A DNA stretch of 62,947 bases from Bowmanella yangjiangensis (GCF_017255015.1 NZ_JAFKCS010000022.1:1-62947), one strand, 5' to 3'; numbered from the stretch's first letter, positions 1 through 8,107 are shown. Made by a program: numbers and translations. Notes: a model not told the origin generated them from the letters alone.

Positions 1-43
1 GCTATTGTTGGAATGAAGATCTATTGCGCTATAGTAGTTCATG

Positions 44-110
44 TCAGCCTCCGATCAGCTTGTTGGATCTCACTTACAGCGTAATAGCTGTAGCTGATCC
101 GCGAGGCTGA
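44..110. other. compound stem-loop at left edge
   Basis: Left arm 44-60 and right arm 92-110 pair (GATCAGCT with AGCTGATC, then AGCCTC with GAGGCT, with a two-base bulge). An inner hairpin ACAGC/GCTGT (76-80 with 87-91) sits in the loop. There is no T-tract, and no coding frame covers it. It could be a structured RNA, a mobile-element end or a recombination site. The upstream context is outside the window, so no function is assigned. Confidence 0.4.
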
Positions 111-523
111 TTAGAGGATTATTCAGAGTTGTCGATCACTGCCGCCCTCTGTGATTCGGTAAAACGTGATTTTTACATTGTCATTTTGTAGCACGCCTGT
201 AACCCTTTGCCCAGCAAGAGTTTTTTTGGTGGTATCGATATAGTGTCGGGGGAAAGGCGGAACTGTTTCGTACCATTTTAGATATACAGAACGCTCTCTT
301 TAGCTGCTTTATTTAGTAGTTGAATCCCTTCGTGGACTTCGCGTTCTTCGTGTTTAATGAGTTTTAAAATACCAGCTTCACCACGATGATCAGAAGAACA
401 CGAAGAAGGTATTTTTCATCACAGATAAACTCTGGCTTGCACAATTTCAACGAACCTGGTCTGTTGGCCCTATTACTAAAAAGCAGGCGCGCTTGGCCTT
501 GTTAAGGCTCCTGGCGTATACTA
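111..523. other. non-coding stretch before toxin-antitoxin pair
   Basis: No convincing gene was seen on either strand. The stretch is AT-rich compared with the genes to the right. It holds a short hairpin-capable segment around 160-180 (GTAAAA with TTTTAC) and copy 1 of the dispersed repeat at 326-407. The rest shows nothing recognisable. Confidence 0.5.
326..407. repeat. dispersed hairpin repeat, copy 1
   Basis: The first 31 bases (326-356) are identical to 2491-2521, and the last 20 (388-407) are identical to the end of copy 2. The arms TTCTTCGTGTT (344-354) and AACACGAAGAA (397-407) are exact reverse complements, so the unit can fold into a hairpin. No gene is inside. It resembles REP/MITE-type intergenic repeats. 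It lies upstream of yefM-yoeB while copy 2 lies beyond the sigma factor. Confidence 0.75.
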
Positions 524-540
524 GTACGGAACTTCCGTAC
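524..540. promoter_or_regulatory. palindromic operator upstream of yefM
   Basis: GTACGGAA-C-TTCCGTAC is a perfect 8-bp inverted repeat ending 16 bases before the yefM start. YefM-type antitoxins are known to autoregulate through promoter palindromes, so this is the likely YefM/YefM-YoeB binding site. The assignment is inference from position and symmetry. Confidence 0.6.
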
Positions 541-556
541 ATTAAGGTGCCGTTTT

Positions 557-829
557 ATGGACACAATCAGTGTAAACAAATTCAGAGATAACCTTAAAAG
601 CGTTGTAGAGCAAGTGGTTAGCCGACACGAACCGCTCAAGGTAACGCGCCGTGCAGGAGAGGCTTTTGTGGTGATAAGTGCCGACGACTGGGAACGAGAG
701 CAGGAAACTCTTCACGTACTCCAAAGCAAGAATCTTATGCAGCAGATTGCCGACTCTCTTGAAACCCACACCCGTGGACAAGGCTATAAACCCACTGGCG
801 AGCAGATGGATGAGATCACTGGTATTTGA
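557..829 (+). CDS. yefM: YefM/Phd-family antitoxin
   Basis: This 90-residue protein has the Phd/YefM fold signature: an N-terminal DNA-binding half (MDTISVNKFRDNL, then EPLKVTRRAGEAFVVISADDW) followed by a polar C-terminal tail that would wrap the toxin. It should neutralise the downstream YoeB-type RNase and repress its own promoter together with it. The ATG is used by the whole conserved N-terminus. The toxin gene begins inside its last codons (20-base overlap), which implies translational coupling. The pair sits in an AT-rich accessory patch next to a dispersed repeat, suggesting horizontal acquisition. Confidence 0.9.
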   Translation: MDTISVNKFRDNLKSVVEQVVSRHEPLKVTRRAGEAFVVISADDWEREQETLHVLQSKNLMQQIADSLETHTRGQGYKPTGEQMDEITGI

Positions 830-1082
830 GGGCAACACTTGGGCAGCGTATGAGGCTATGCGCGAAAAAGACAAACCTCTGCACAAGGCCCTGTGTAAAT
901 TGCTCAAGGAAATGCTGCGCTCCGATGACCCATCTTCCGGACTGGGAAAGCCAGAACCACTGAAGCACAACCTCTCTGGCTTGTGGTCCAAGCGGATATC
1001 ACAAAAAGACCGTTTGATATATCGGTTCGACGATGAGTGCACTTATATCTTTGCTATTGGTGGTCACTACGATCAGCCTTAA
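810..1082 (+). CDS. yoeB: YoeB-family toxin (ribosome-dependent mRNA endonuclease)
   Basis: The 90-residue product carries the YoeB/Txe signature GKPEPLKHNLSGLWSKRIS around residues 46-64 and ends in the usual aromatic/His segment (FAIGGHYDQP), where the family has its catalytic His and C-terminal Tyr. A longer open frame begins at 678, but the family length and N-terminus (MRSLVFEGNTWAAYEA) fix the start at the ATG at 810, inside the end of yefM. Known YoeB proteins cleave mRNA in the ribosomal A site when free of YefM. No frameshift or missing segment is visible, so the toxin is probably intact. Confidence 0.9.
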   Translation: MRSLVFEGNTWAAYEAMREKDKPLHKALCKLLKEMLRSDDPSSGLGKPEPLKHNLSGLWSKRISQKDRLIYRFDDECTYIFAIGGHYDQP

Positions 1083-1096
1083 CTGGCCCAAAAGAA

Positions 1097-1127
1097 AAGC
1101 CGAGGGCACTATTGTGCTTCTCGGCTT
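1097..1127 (-). terminator. rho-independent terminator for the VOC/sigma unit
   Basis: AAGCCGAG (1097-1104) pairs with CTCGGCTT (1120-1127), with further pairing inside. On the minus strand the stem is followed by TTTTCTTTT. It lies just beyond the VOC gene end and can also block read-through from yoeB. Confidence 0.7.
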
Positions 1128-1178
1128 ACCTTCTTCGTTATCCATCTAAAACTCTGTGGCGCTTACGCCAAACAGCAC

Positions 1179-1562
1179 TCAATTTAGCTTGCGCGGCACT
1201 GCTTCGGATTGATACATAGATATCTGGTGATGGTCTGGGTCGGCGATTTCTGCAGACCAGCCGCCGGGGGCGTGGCTCACCGGCGTGACTATGGTGACGC
1301 CTTTTTCTGATAGCGCGGCAACCACATCGTCGATACCGCCATCGGGCAGATCAAACACAATAATGGGTGTGTTTCCTGGTCGTGATTCCTGTTTAAAGAA
1401 CAGTAGTTCCACCTCATTGGCCGTTTGCGCTATTAACCAGTCACCGTCTTCACCTTCCATTCTCTGCATCGCCAGCCCCAGCGCATCGCGGTAGAAGGCT
1501 TCGGTCTTATCAATGTCGCTTACGTAATAACAAATAGCGCCAAGCTTACTTTGACCAAACAT
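1179..1562 (-). CDS. VOC (glyoxalase/bleomycin-resistance fold) family protein
   Basis: The 127-residue single-domain VOC protein has two beta-alpha-beta-beta-beta modules (YYVSDIDKTEAFYRDALGL near the N-terminus; EIADPDHHQISMY at the end). The first metal-ligand position carries no His (KLGAICYYV), and the last strand lacks the usual Glu (HHQISMYQ). A metal-dependent glyoxalase I or dioxygenase activity is therefore doubtful, and a ligand-binding or resistance role is more likely. The gene overlaps the end of the upstream sigma factor gene by 17 bases, so the two are one transcription unit. The ligand is unknown. Confidence 0.8.
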   Translation of the reverse strand: MFGQSKLGAICYYVSDIDKTEAFYRDALGLAMQRMEGEDGDWLIAQTANEVELLFFKQESRPGNTPIIVFDLPDGGIDDVVAALSEKGVTIVTPVSHAPGGWSAEIADPDHHQISMYQSEAVPRKLN

Positions 1563-2244
1563 TGTCTTTTTCCTTTTTTTGGGTTGATTTCATCCTAGGT
1601 TGCCGCAATGGGCCGTTTTGTGAGCTAAGCATAAAAAGATGTCCGTCCGGGTCGTGAGTGGCGAGCATCACATGCTCCCTGCAAGGCAATTTGCGTAATG
1701 CCTGACGTATGCGGCCAAACGCCAGCCCCTCTTTTAAACCTCTAAGTTCAAGTACATGACTGCCGTCGAACTGACGCCAGCGCCGTTTAATTTGCACTAT
1801 GCGTTGGCGCAGGGCCGCATCTGACACACGCATTAACCAGGCTATCTCAGCTTTAGTATGCCCGGTTAGGGCCAGAAGCGCGGTCGTTTTAAGGCTTGGC
1901 GGTAATCTGCTGACAAAAGAGGTGGTTGATGCTTCGCTTTGTGTTTGCTCATCACTTAAGTAGGCAAATGACGCTTCCCGTTTTCGCCGTCTTATGGCCG
2001 AGCGGGCATGAAAGGCTGACTGATTTCGAATAGCGCCAACTAACCAGCGGCGGTTATCAACACAGGCCATATCGGTTCGACCTGTCTCGATGGCGGCAAG
2101 CAGTGCGGTCTGAAGCAGATCCTCAGCTTCATCGGCATGCCATGCCAACTTATGGGCATACCGCAAAAGCGCGGTATAGTGTTTATCTTTTCTTATCACA
2201 AATGCAATGCCCCTATCCCAGGGTTCTGCCACGCTATCGGGCAA
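1546..2244 (-). CDS. RNA polymerase sigma factor, sigma-70/ECF-like
   Basis: Region 2 is visible as YTALLRYAHKLAWHADEAEDL followed by LQTALLAA. Region 4 is visible as LPPSLKTTALLALTGHTKAE with IAWLMRVSDAALRQR, a helix-turn-helix. At 232 residues it is longer than a minimal ECF factor: about 70 residues follow region 4 and include CREHVMLATHDPDGHLF. No anti-sigma gene adjoins it; its partner is the overlapping VOC gene, so signalling may run through the tail or the VOC protein. The longest frame opens with TTG at 2244 without a clear ribosome site. GTG at 2199, preceded by AGGGG, is an alternative, so the N-terminus is uncertain. Confidence 0.8.
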   Translation of the reverse strand: MPDSVAEPWDRGIAFVIRKDKHYTALLRYAHKLAWHADEAEDLLQTALLAAIETGRTDMACVDNRRWLVGAIRNQSAFHARSAIRRRKREASFAYLSDEQTQSEASTTSFVSRLPPSLKTTALLALTGHTKAEIAWLMRVSDAALRQRIVQIKRRWRQFDGSHVLELRGLKEGLAFGRIRQALRKLPCREHVMLATHDPDGHLFMLSSQNGPLRQPRMKSTQKKEKDNVWSK

Positions 2245-2934
2245 ACGCAGAGATAAACTGTCCCTGTTTGATTTAACTGCCTATATGGCAATGATTTAGC
2301 CAGACGGCGCAAAAACGATCAATAGCATCATAGAGAAATGCCCCTGTGCCATCACTCTTACTCTTGACCTTAGAGAAACTGCTTCAGTCTCCCTGAATTT
2401 AAAGGTGATGATTGCAGACCGGAACTGGCTTACTCGATTTCAGTGAGTCAGACATCTTGCGCTTTCAACTGCCAAGTTGGGAAAGCAAGCCCCTTCGTGG
2501 ACTTCGCGTTCTTCGTGTTTAAGGAGTTTTAAAATACAGCCTCACCACAAAGATCAGAAGAACACGAAGAATGGGCAATCTCTTTCATCCTTTGTAGTAA
2601 AGCTATCCAATGACCTGCAACAGTTTTACATACATAGTCAAAAAACAGATTGAACAGCTTTAGCTAGCCTGAAAGCCAACAGGCAGGACGCATGTTTGTA
2701 AAAATAACAGGCGCGCAAAGGACTGCGTCTCATAAAGAACAGAGAGGTTAGCCAATTGGTACAGCAAAAGCAGACAGTTGATACTGCGTTATTCAGTTCG
2801 TTGTCGCCAATATAGAAAAATCTCACTCTGCGGGTATAACCTTCACATCTTGGCGACATTTTAGTCACATTGGCTTTGCTAGCTTCCCCTTTGTTCCATC
2901 AAATAGATAGGCTCAACATTTGGAAGGTAGCAAT
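2245..2934. other. long intergenic region with repeat copy 2
   Basis: This stretch separates the minus-strand sigma/VOC unit from the plus-strand TonB receptor operon and must hold both promoters. It contains repeat copy 2 (2491-2571) and a short segment (CTTCAGTC at 2382, TTAAAGGTGA at 2399) that recurs in diverged form at 7356-7380. The only open frame of note (2638-2868, minus) has no ribosome site or recognisable domain and is judged spurious. Confidence 0.5.
2491..2571. repeat. dispersed hairpin repeat, copy 2
   Basis: Same orientation as the copy at 326-407, with the identical 31-base head and identical 20-base tail; the middle differs by a few substitutions and a one-base indel. It carries the same TTCTTCGTGTT/AACACGAAGAA terminal pairing. 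No gene is inside. Confidence 0.75.
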
Positions 2935-5313
2935 ATGAACAGGCAATTAACGCAAATATCCTGGTTGACTCTGTGGGCGCTGCTGATTGGCTTGCCACTT
3001 TTCAGCCAGGCCGCAGAAGCACCCGGTGCGCTGACTGTTATCGTTAAAGATCAGAATACTGAGCGCCCCCTTGCGGATGTGCAGATTACCGTCAGGGAAC
3101 GGGAAACCTCGTCCACACAAACCTTTGCAACCGACGCACAGGGGCGCATCGTTATTGAACAGCTTGACCCCGGTCTGTACTCGGTAAGCCTGGCCAAAAA
3201 CGGTTTCGCCTCATTGTATGAGCCAAGCATACGGGTGGTGACGCGGAAAAATATCAAACTGGCATTCGAACTTAGAGAGCAAGCCATTGAAGTGGTAGAG
3301 GTTAGAGCGCAGCAAGCCGATACCTTTGCCTCAGGCTCCAGCACCTATCTGGACCGCGAGGCGCTGCGCAGCGCGGTGGGCGGTGGCGCCGATCCACTGC
3401 TGTCTTTGGACGGCTTACCAGGCCTGGCATCAGCCAGTGAATTTGCCAGCTTTAGCGTACGTGGCCGTGGCCCCAGAGATAATTTGATATTCGTTGATGA
3501 CTTTCCCTTTGATAAAGCGGTGCACTTTGATGCCACCTTAGGGGAAGAGGAAGATGTTGGCGGTGGTGGCCGTTTCTCGATTTTCGCCCCGAATGTGATC
3601 AGTAGCGCTGAGTTCTCCCCCGGAGGCTGGGGAGCGGCCTATGGTGGGCGGGCGGCATCGCTACTGAAACTGCAGGTTGCCGATGGCAATCCAAGCCCAT
3701 CGGCAAGTTTCCGCTACGACCTGGCTGGGTTTGAGGTGGGTTACGATGGCCCGGTTGGTGATGACGCAACGATGCTGTTTTCTGCCCGGCGCCTGGACTT
3801 TGGCCAGTTGTTTGAAACCATTGAAGAGCTGGATATTGGCGAGCCGGTGTTAAGAGATATCATCCTAAAGTCAGTGATACCTATTAACCAGAACCACAGC
3901 GTTGAAATTCTGCTGATGGATACGCAGGAAGACTATCGCCGCGACGTTACGCATGTGTTTGCCTCACCCAACTTTGAAGATGCCGCGCTGCTGGACTTCA
4001 AACAAGACAGTGATTTATATGGCCTGACATTGCGCTCATTAGTGGGTGAAAAAGCGGTCTGGACCAATAAGCTGTATTACCGCAAAAGCGACAAGCTAAG
4101 CTCAGAAGGTGAAGCTTTTCCTGATCTGGTGCCAGAAGGCTCACCGGCCGCCAGTTTCCCGGTTAGGGAAGATATTATTAGCATCGCTGAAGATGAAACC
4201 GAGCTTGGCTGGCGCAGTGATTTTGAGACAACCAATCACTGGGGGCTGTTCAGTGCCGGGGTACGGCTGACGCAAATTGAACTGGACTACAGCACGGTGC
4301 TGGATGGCGATTGGATCCGCTTTGTGTACGACGATGATGACTTCAGAGCTGACCCACAGCAGCGCTATATTGTGCTAACGCCTTCGCACATCAACTCGGC
4401 AATAAAACACAAAGAAACCAGCTATGCTGGCTATGTCGAGCAGGTTTTTCAATTCGGTGATTGGGATGTTGGCACCGGCTTACGCCTGGAGCGCGATGGT
4501 TTTGCCGATGAACGCCTGGTTGCTCCCAGGCTCAGCCTTAACTGGCAGCCGGGTAAAAAAGTCAGGTATTTTGCCAGCGCCGGGCTGTTCCATCAGTCGC
4601 CAAGGTACTTAGAACTGGCCGCTAACGAGTCAAACACACTTAAGAATGAAACAATCACCCATACCAGCATAGGTTTAAAATACTTCCCCGACAGCAACTG
4701 GTCGGTATTAACCGAGGCCTATTATCAACGTCTCGACGACCTGGTGGTCGACCTTGACCGGGCCAGCGGCACCTTTGCCAACCTGGGCGATGGCAGCTCC
4801 TATGGGGTCGATATTGTGGTTAACGGTACGCTGTTCGAAGGCCTGTACGCCAGCGCCACCTATTCTTACAACGATGCAGTAGTTGACCGCAAGGACGGGC
4901 GCGGTGAGGTGGCGGCGGAATTTAACCGCAAGCATGTCGCCACCCTGGGCCTGACCTGGGAAATCAGCGACCGCTGGAAAGTTGCAGCGCGCTACAAATA
5001 CCTTTCCGGTCGCCCAGATGATAACTTTGTTATTCATGCAGACGTATTGGGGCCGGGGCAAATGCTGCGTTACTCAAAAGAGATCACTGAGCGTAATGTT
5101 GGTCGCAAAGACGGCGCTGGCTTGTTAAACCTTCGGGTTGACTATCGGCGCGCCTTTGGGCCGGTTGATGTCACAGCCTTTCTTGATGTGATTAACGTCA
5201 CGGCAGCCTCGTCAAGCGATGATACCGAGTTTGACTATCGCCGCGGTGTGCTGGTGCAGGACGATAGCGAGGCAGAGCCGTTAATTGGTCTGCGACTGGA
5301 TTATGCCTGGTAA
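2935..5313 (+). CDS. TonB-dependent receptor with carboxypeptidase-regulatory-like N-domain
   Basis: Outer-membrane importer of about 792 residues. A signal peptide (MNRQLTQISWLTLWALLIGL, cleaved near residue 26) is followed by a carboxypeptidase-regulatory-like beta domain (about 32-110), a plug (about 125-235, with FSVRGRGPRDNLIFVDDFP) and a 22-strand barrel ending in a terminal Trp. The reading frame is open from a TTG at 2920, but ATG 2935 has GGAAGG at the right distance and begins the signal peptide. A response regulator and kinase follow within 25 bases, so receptor and sensor system appear co-transcribed. The transported substrate cannot be read from the sequence. Confidence 0.88.
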   Translation: MNRQLTQISWLTLWALLIGLPLFSQAAEAPGALTVIVKDQNTERPLADVQITVRERETSSTQTFATDAQGRIVIEQLDPGLYSVSLAKNGFASLYEPSIRVVTRKNIKLAFELREQAIEVVEVRAQQADTFASGSSTYLDREALRSAVGGGADPLLSLDGLPGLASASEFASFSVRGRGPRDNLIFVDDFPFDKAVHFDATLGEEEDVGGGGRFSIFAPNVISSAEFSPGGWGAAYGGRAASLLKLQVADGNPSPSASFRYDLAGFEVGYDGPVGDDATMLFSARRLDFGQLFETIEELDIGEPVLRDIILKSVIPINQNHSVEILLMDTQEDYRRDVTHVFASPNFEDAALLDFKQDSDLYGLTLRSLVGEKAVWTNKLYYRKSDKLSSEGEAFPDLVPEGSPAASFPVREDIISIAEDETELGWRSDFETTNHWGLFSAGVRLTQIELDYSTVLDGDWIRFVYDDDDFRADPQQRYIVLTPSHINSAIKHKETSYAGYVEQVFQFGDWDVGTGLRLERDGFADERLVAPRLSLNWQPGKKVRYFASAGLFHQSPRYLELAANESNTLKNETITHTSIGLKYFPDSNWSVLTEAYYQRLDDLVVDLDRASGTFANLGDGSSYGVDIVVNGTLFEGLYASATYSYNDAVVDRKDGRGEVAAEFNRKHVATLGLTWEISDRWKVAARYKYLSGRPDDNFVIHADVLGPGQMLRYSKEITERNVGRKDGAGLLNLRVDYRRAFGPVDVTAFLDVINVTAASSSDDTEFDYRRGVLVQDDSEAEPLIGLRLDYAW

Positions 5314-5337
5314 GGGGCCTGGTTAGGAGCAACAGCT

Positions 5338-6042
5338 ATGGTACATGCGCTTGGTGTGGCACCGGTTAGGGTGCTGATTGTCGAAGACAACCGCGACATA
5401 TGCGAGAACATTGCCAGCTATCTTGAAAAGCATAGCTATGTGATGGATTTTGCCTATGACGGCATCAGCGCCATGTACCTGGCGTTAACCAATACCTTCG
5501 ATGTGATTGTGCTGGATCTGATGCTGCCGGGCATGGATGGCCTGAGTTTCTGCCACAAGCTGCGTGCCGATGCCAAAATCGAAACGCCGGTGCTGATGCT
5601 CACGGCACGAGACACCCTCGACGATAAACTAAAAGGCTTTGCGGCAGGCGCCGATGATTATCTGGTTAAACCTTTTGCCTTACAGGAGCTACATGCGCGC
5701 CTGCAGGCCCTGTACAAACGCAGCCACGGTAAAACCGATTGTCTGTTAACGGTGGCGGATCTGGCGCTCAACAAGTCGACGCTGCAGGTGTCTCGTGCAG
5801 GAAGACGGATTGATCTAAACCCTGCGGGTATGAAATTACTGCAGCGCCTGATGGAGCAGGCGCCCTCTGTGGTGGCACGCGATGAGCTGGAAACCTTATT
5901 ATGGGCAGACGAACGCCCCGATGGTGATGCGCTGCGCTCGCATATGTATAAGCTGCGTCAGGCTATCGACCGGCCATTTGAACGCCCGCTTATTCATACC
6001 GTGCATCGTATTGGTTATCGCATTGCACTGGACGATAATTAG
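5338..6042 (+). CDS. OmpR/PhoB-family response regulator
   Basis: The receiver domain (about 10-125) has the acidic pair E16/D17, phospho-acceptor D60 (VIVLDLMLPG) and the switch Lys 111 (YLVKPF). It is followed by a winged-helix DNA-binding domain (about 140-230, ending HTVHRIGYRI). It would be phosphorylated by the kinase encoded immediately downstream and probably controls this operon. Its stop codon overlaps the GTG start of the kinase by one base (TAGTG). It lies 24 bases behind the TonB receptor gene. Confidence 0.92.
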   Translation: MVHALGVAPVRVLIVEDNRDICENIASYLEKHSYVMDFAYDGISAMYLALTNTFDVIVLDLMLPGMDGLSFCHKLRADAKIETPVLMLTARDTLDDKLKGFAAGADDYLVKPFALQELHARLQALYKRSHGKTDCLLTVADLALNKSTLQVSRAGRRIDLNPAGMKLLQRLMEQAPSVVARDELETLLWADERPDGDALRSHMYKLRQAIDRPFERPLIHTVHRIGYRIALDDN

Positions 6043-7268
6043 TGTACCGCCATAGTTTGCGCAAGCGTGTTGCCATTGCCTTTGCCATCTGCGTTGCAGT
6101 GCTTAGCCTGGCCTGGGGATTCGCCTTTTTTGCCGCCATCCGGTTAAGCGAAGACCGGGTGCTAACCCAGCAGTTGCAGGTTGCCGCCAACAGCTATCCC
6201 GCTATACCAGCGAATCTGCGCGGCTACGATACGATTGCCAGCCTGCCGGCATCGCTGCAGGCGTGGGCGCAAACAAACCCGGCGGAAGGGTTGTACGAAT
6301 TTGAAGCCGAAGAGCTGCATGTGGCGGTCATCGCCAACGGCAATCAGCAACGGGCCTTTGTGGTATTCGACGTTACCGGAATTGAAGCGGCATCGTCAGA
6401 GGACTGGTGGCTGCTGCTGGTGATCAGCGCTGTTGTGGGTACCCTTGGTGTGCTGGGTTTCGGGCTGGGTGTGCTGGTCATGCGCCAGGCTGTTGCCCCG
6501 GTGGCGCAACTGGCCAAAGCGGTGGCCGATATCGACGTACAACAGCTTTCGATGGATGATTATAAACGCATTGAATCCAGCCGCTTTGGCGATGATGAAG
6601 TTGGCGTACTGGCAGCAACCATTGAGAGAACGCTTGAGCGTATCAGCGCCTTTATGGCCAGGGAGCGCTATTTTACCAGTTCCGCCAGCCATGAGCTGCG
6701 CACGCCCATCACGGTCATTACCGGCGCACTTGAGCTGCTGGAACACAGCGAGCTGTCAGCCAGCGACAGAAAGGCACTGGACAGGGTACGCCGTGCCACC
6801 CTTGATATGAAAACCACCATTGACATGTTTTTATGCCTGGCCCGCGAAACCGACGACGGCTTATATCACCAGCAGTTTTTTGTCACGCCATTGGTGAGCA
6901 GCGCCATAGACCAGCAGCGCCACCTGCTAAGCCGCAAGCAAGTCGATGTTGACATTGACCAGCGCGCTAACCCCAGAGTTTGCGGCCATCCGCAAGCTTT
7001 TGCTATCGCGGTTAATAATCTGGTACGCAATGCATTTGAGCATACCCTCGCCGGTCAGGGGCCCATCACGATTCGGATTGACCAGCAGGAACTACTGGTG
7101 ACCAATAAGCTAAGCAGTGAAGCTGACGAGCCGCACTTAGCTACCGACGCTTCAGCACAGGGCTATGGTCTGGGGTTGGGTATAGTGCAACGCTTGTGTG
7201 AGCGCAATGGCTGGTCGTTTGCACTGCACGCCGATGAAAAGCGCGTGGTAGCCCGCCTTTCCTGGTAA
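6042..7268 (+). CDS. sensor histidine kinase
   Basis: Membrane kinase of 408 residues starting with GTG. The first membrane segment is at about 10-32, a short periplasmic sensor region of ~85 residues follows, and the second membrane segment is at about 123-147. Then come HAMP, a HisKA domain with phospho-acceptor H217 (SASHELRTPIT), and a HATPase with the N box (NNLVRNAFEH) and a glycine-rich box (GYGLGLGIVQRL). The C-terminal ATPase part is compact. It is translationally coupled to the response regulator. The small periplasmic domain resembles no sensor that can be named by eye. Confidence 0.9.
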   Translation: MYRHSLRKRVAIAFAICVAVLSLAWGFAFFAAIRLSEDRVLTQQLQVAANSYPAIPANLRGYDTIASLPASLQAWAQTNPAEGLYEFEAEELHVAVIANGNQQRAFVVFDVTGIEAASSEDWWLLLVISAVVGTLGVLGFGLGVLVMRQAVAPVAQLAKAVADIDVQQLSMDDYKRIESSRFGDDEVGVLAATIERTLERISAFMARERYFTSSASHELRTPITVITGALELLEHSELSASDRKALDRVRRATLDMKTTIDMFLCLARETDDGLYHQQFFVTPLVSSAIDQQRHLLSRKQVDVDIDQRANPRVCGHPQAFAIAVNNLVRNAFEHTLAGQGPITIRIDQQELLVTNKLSSEADEPHLATDASAQGYGLGLGIVQRLCERNGWSFALHADEKRVVARLSW

Positions 7269-7404
7269 CGGCCACAAAGAGGCCTTATTGAAATCAATGG
7301 GTCAGAGAGAATTGCTCCAATGTCATAGCTATCGTCTTTACCTAAACTCAACCGACTTCAGTCCCAAGCCTTAAAGGTGAAAATGCCTGAGCCCCCAAAC
7401 AACC

Positions 7405-7430
7405 AACGCCCGATAACTATATCGGGCGTT
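7405..7430. terminator. terminator-like hairpin between convergent units
   Basis: AACGCCCGATA (7405-7415) pairs perfectly with TATCGGGCGTT (7420-7430). A short T-run follows on the plus strand. It lies between the end of the kinase gene and the end of the minus-strand XRE regulator and may serve both. The preceding 7269-7404 stretch is non-coding. Confidence 0.6.
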
Positions 7431-7458
7431 TACGCATTGAATCAACGTTGTACCAATA

Positions 7459-7674
7459 TCAGCTCTGGTCATCCAACAGAGCAAAGATACTCTCTACCGG
7501 CACCTCAAAAAAACGCGCCATTTTCAGGGCTATCACCACCGACGGGGTAAAACGCCCGGTTTCCACCGTGCTGATGGTTTTGCGTGATACGCCGATAGCA
7601 TCCGCCAGTTCTTGCTGAGAGACCTTGCGCTGAGTACGCAGCTTGTGAATATGGTTATCCAGTTGCTCATTCAT
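7459..7674 (-). CDS. small XRE-family transcriptional regulator
   Basis: The 71-residue protein is almost entirely one Cro/C1-type helix-turn-helix (LRTQRKVSQQELADAIGVSR followed by KTISTVETGRFTPSVVIALK), of the stand-alone type. Its start overlaps the end of the upstream membrane-protein gene by 8 bases, so they form a two-gene operon. A double palindrome in front of that operon (8140-8170) is the likely binding site. Small regulators paired with small membrane proteins are common; the signal is unknown. Confidence 0.88.
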   Translation of the reverse strand: MNEQLDNHIHKLRTQRKVSQQELADAIGVSRKTISTVETGRFTPSVVIALKMARFFEVPVESIFALLDDQS

Positions 7675-8107
7675 TCTCTGCCCTCAAGCCTTTCAGTACT
7701 GGCAGTGCATAGGCAATCAGCAATACCGCACCCAATGCCGCGCTGATACCTTGCCCGGATATTTGTTTGCCATCTGTTGTTGCACCAAAGGTTGCCCCCA
7801 GTGCTATCGAAATTATCAGAAAGGCATTCTTACAGCCGCGCTGATGAAGGTGGTTGGCAAATTCATCCTGAAATTCGCCATACCAGAAGGCAGCTTTAAC
7901 ACTGCCAACGCAATCACGTATGGTGACTAACATACAAACAAGCGCTGCCAGTACAGTGGCCGCATACAGCCAGTTGGCGAATGCTACGTTAAACCACTTA
8001 TCCAGACAGATAACGACCAGCACTACAGCCATAACAAGGCTGCAGACGGCATTGCGCTTAAGATACTGTTGCTCACGTTCATAGAGGGAAATGGCTTTAT
8101 TTGTCAT
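7667..8107 (-). CDS. small integral membrane protein of unknown function
   Basis: About 146 residues with four predicted membrane segments (roughly 20-37, 43-63, 95-112, 120-137) and a charged loop in the middle (WYGEFQDEFANHLHQRGC). The longest frame starts at 8137, but ATG 8107 has AAGGA about eight bases upstream and gives a better N-terminus (MTNKAISLYEREQQYLKRN). It is first in an operon with the XRE regulator. I do not recognise a family. By analogy with similar pairs it could modulate or be controlled by the regulator, but this is conjecture. Confidence 0.7.
   Translation of the reverse strand: MTNKAISLYEREQQYLKRNAVCSLVMAVVLVVICLDKWFNVAFANWLYAATVLAALVCMLVTIRDCVGSVKAAFWYGEFQDEFANHLHQRGCKNAFLIISIALGATFGATTDGKQISGQGISAALGAVLLIAYALPVLKGLRAENE

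Noticed and set aside
44-110. Integron attC site
   Set aside because: The structure is suggestive, but the RYYYAAC and GTTRRRY core sites are not found at the ends and no integrase is in view.
542-1042. 166-codon open frame on the minus strand across yefM-yoeB
   Set aside because: It is antisense to two clearly conserved genes and shows no family resemblance.
2638-2868. 76-codon minus-strand frame before the TonB receptor
   Set aside because: No ribosome site or recognisable domain and Cys/Phe-rich composition unlike the other genes; probably chance.
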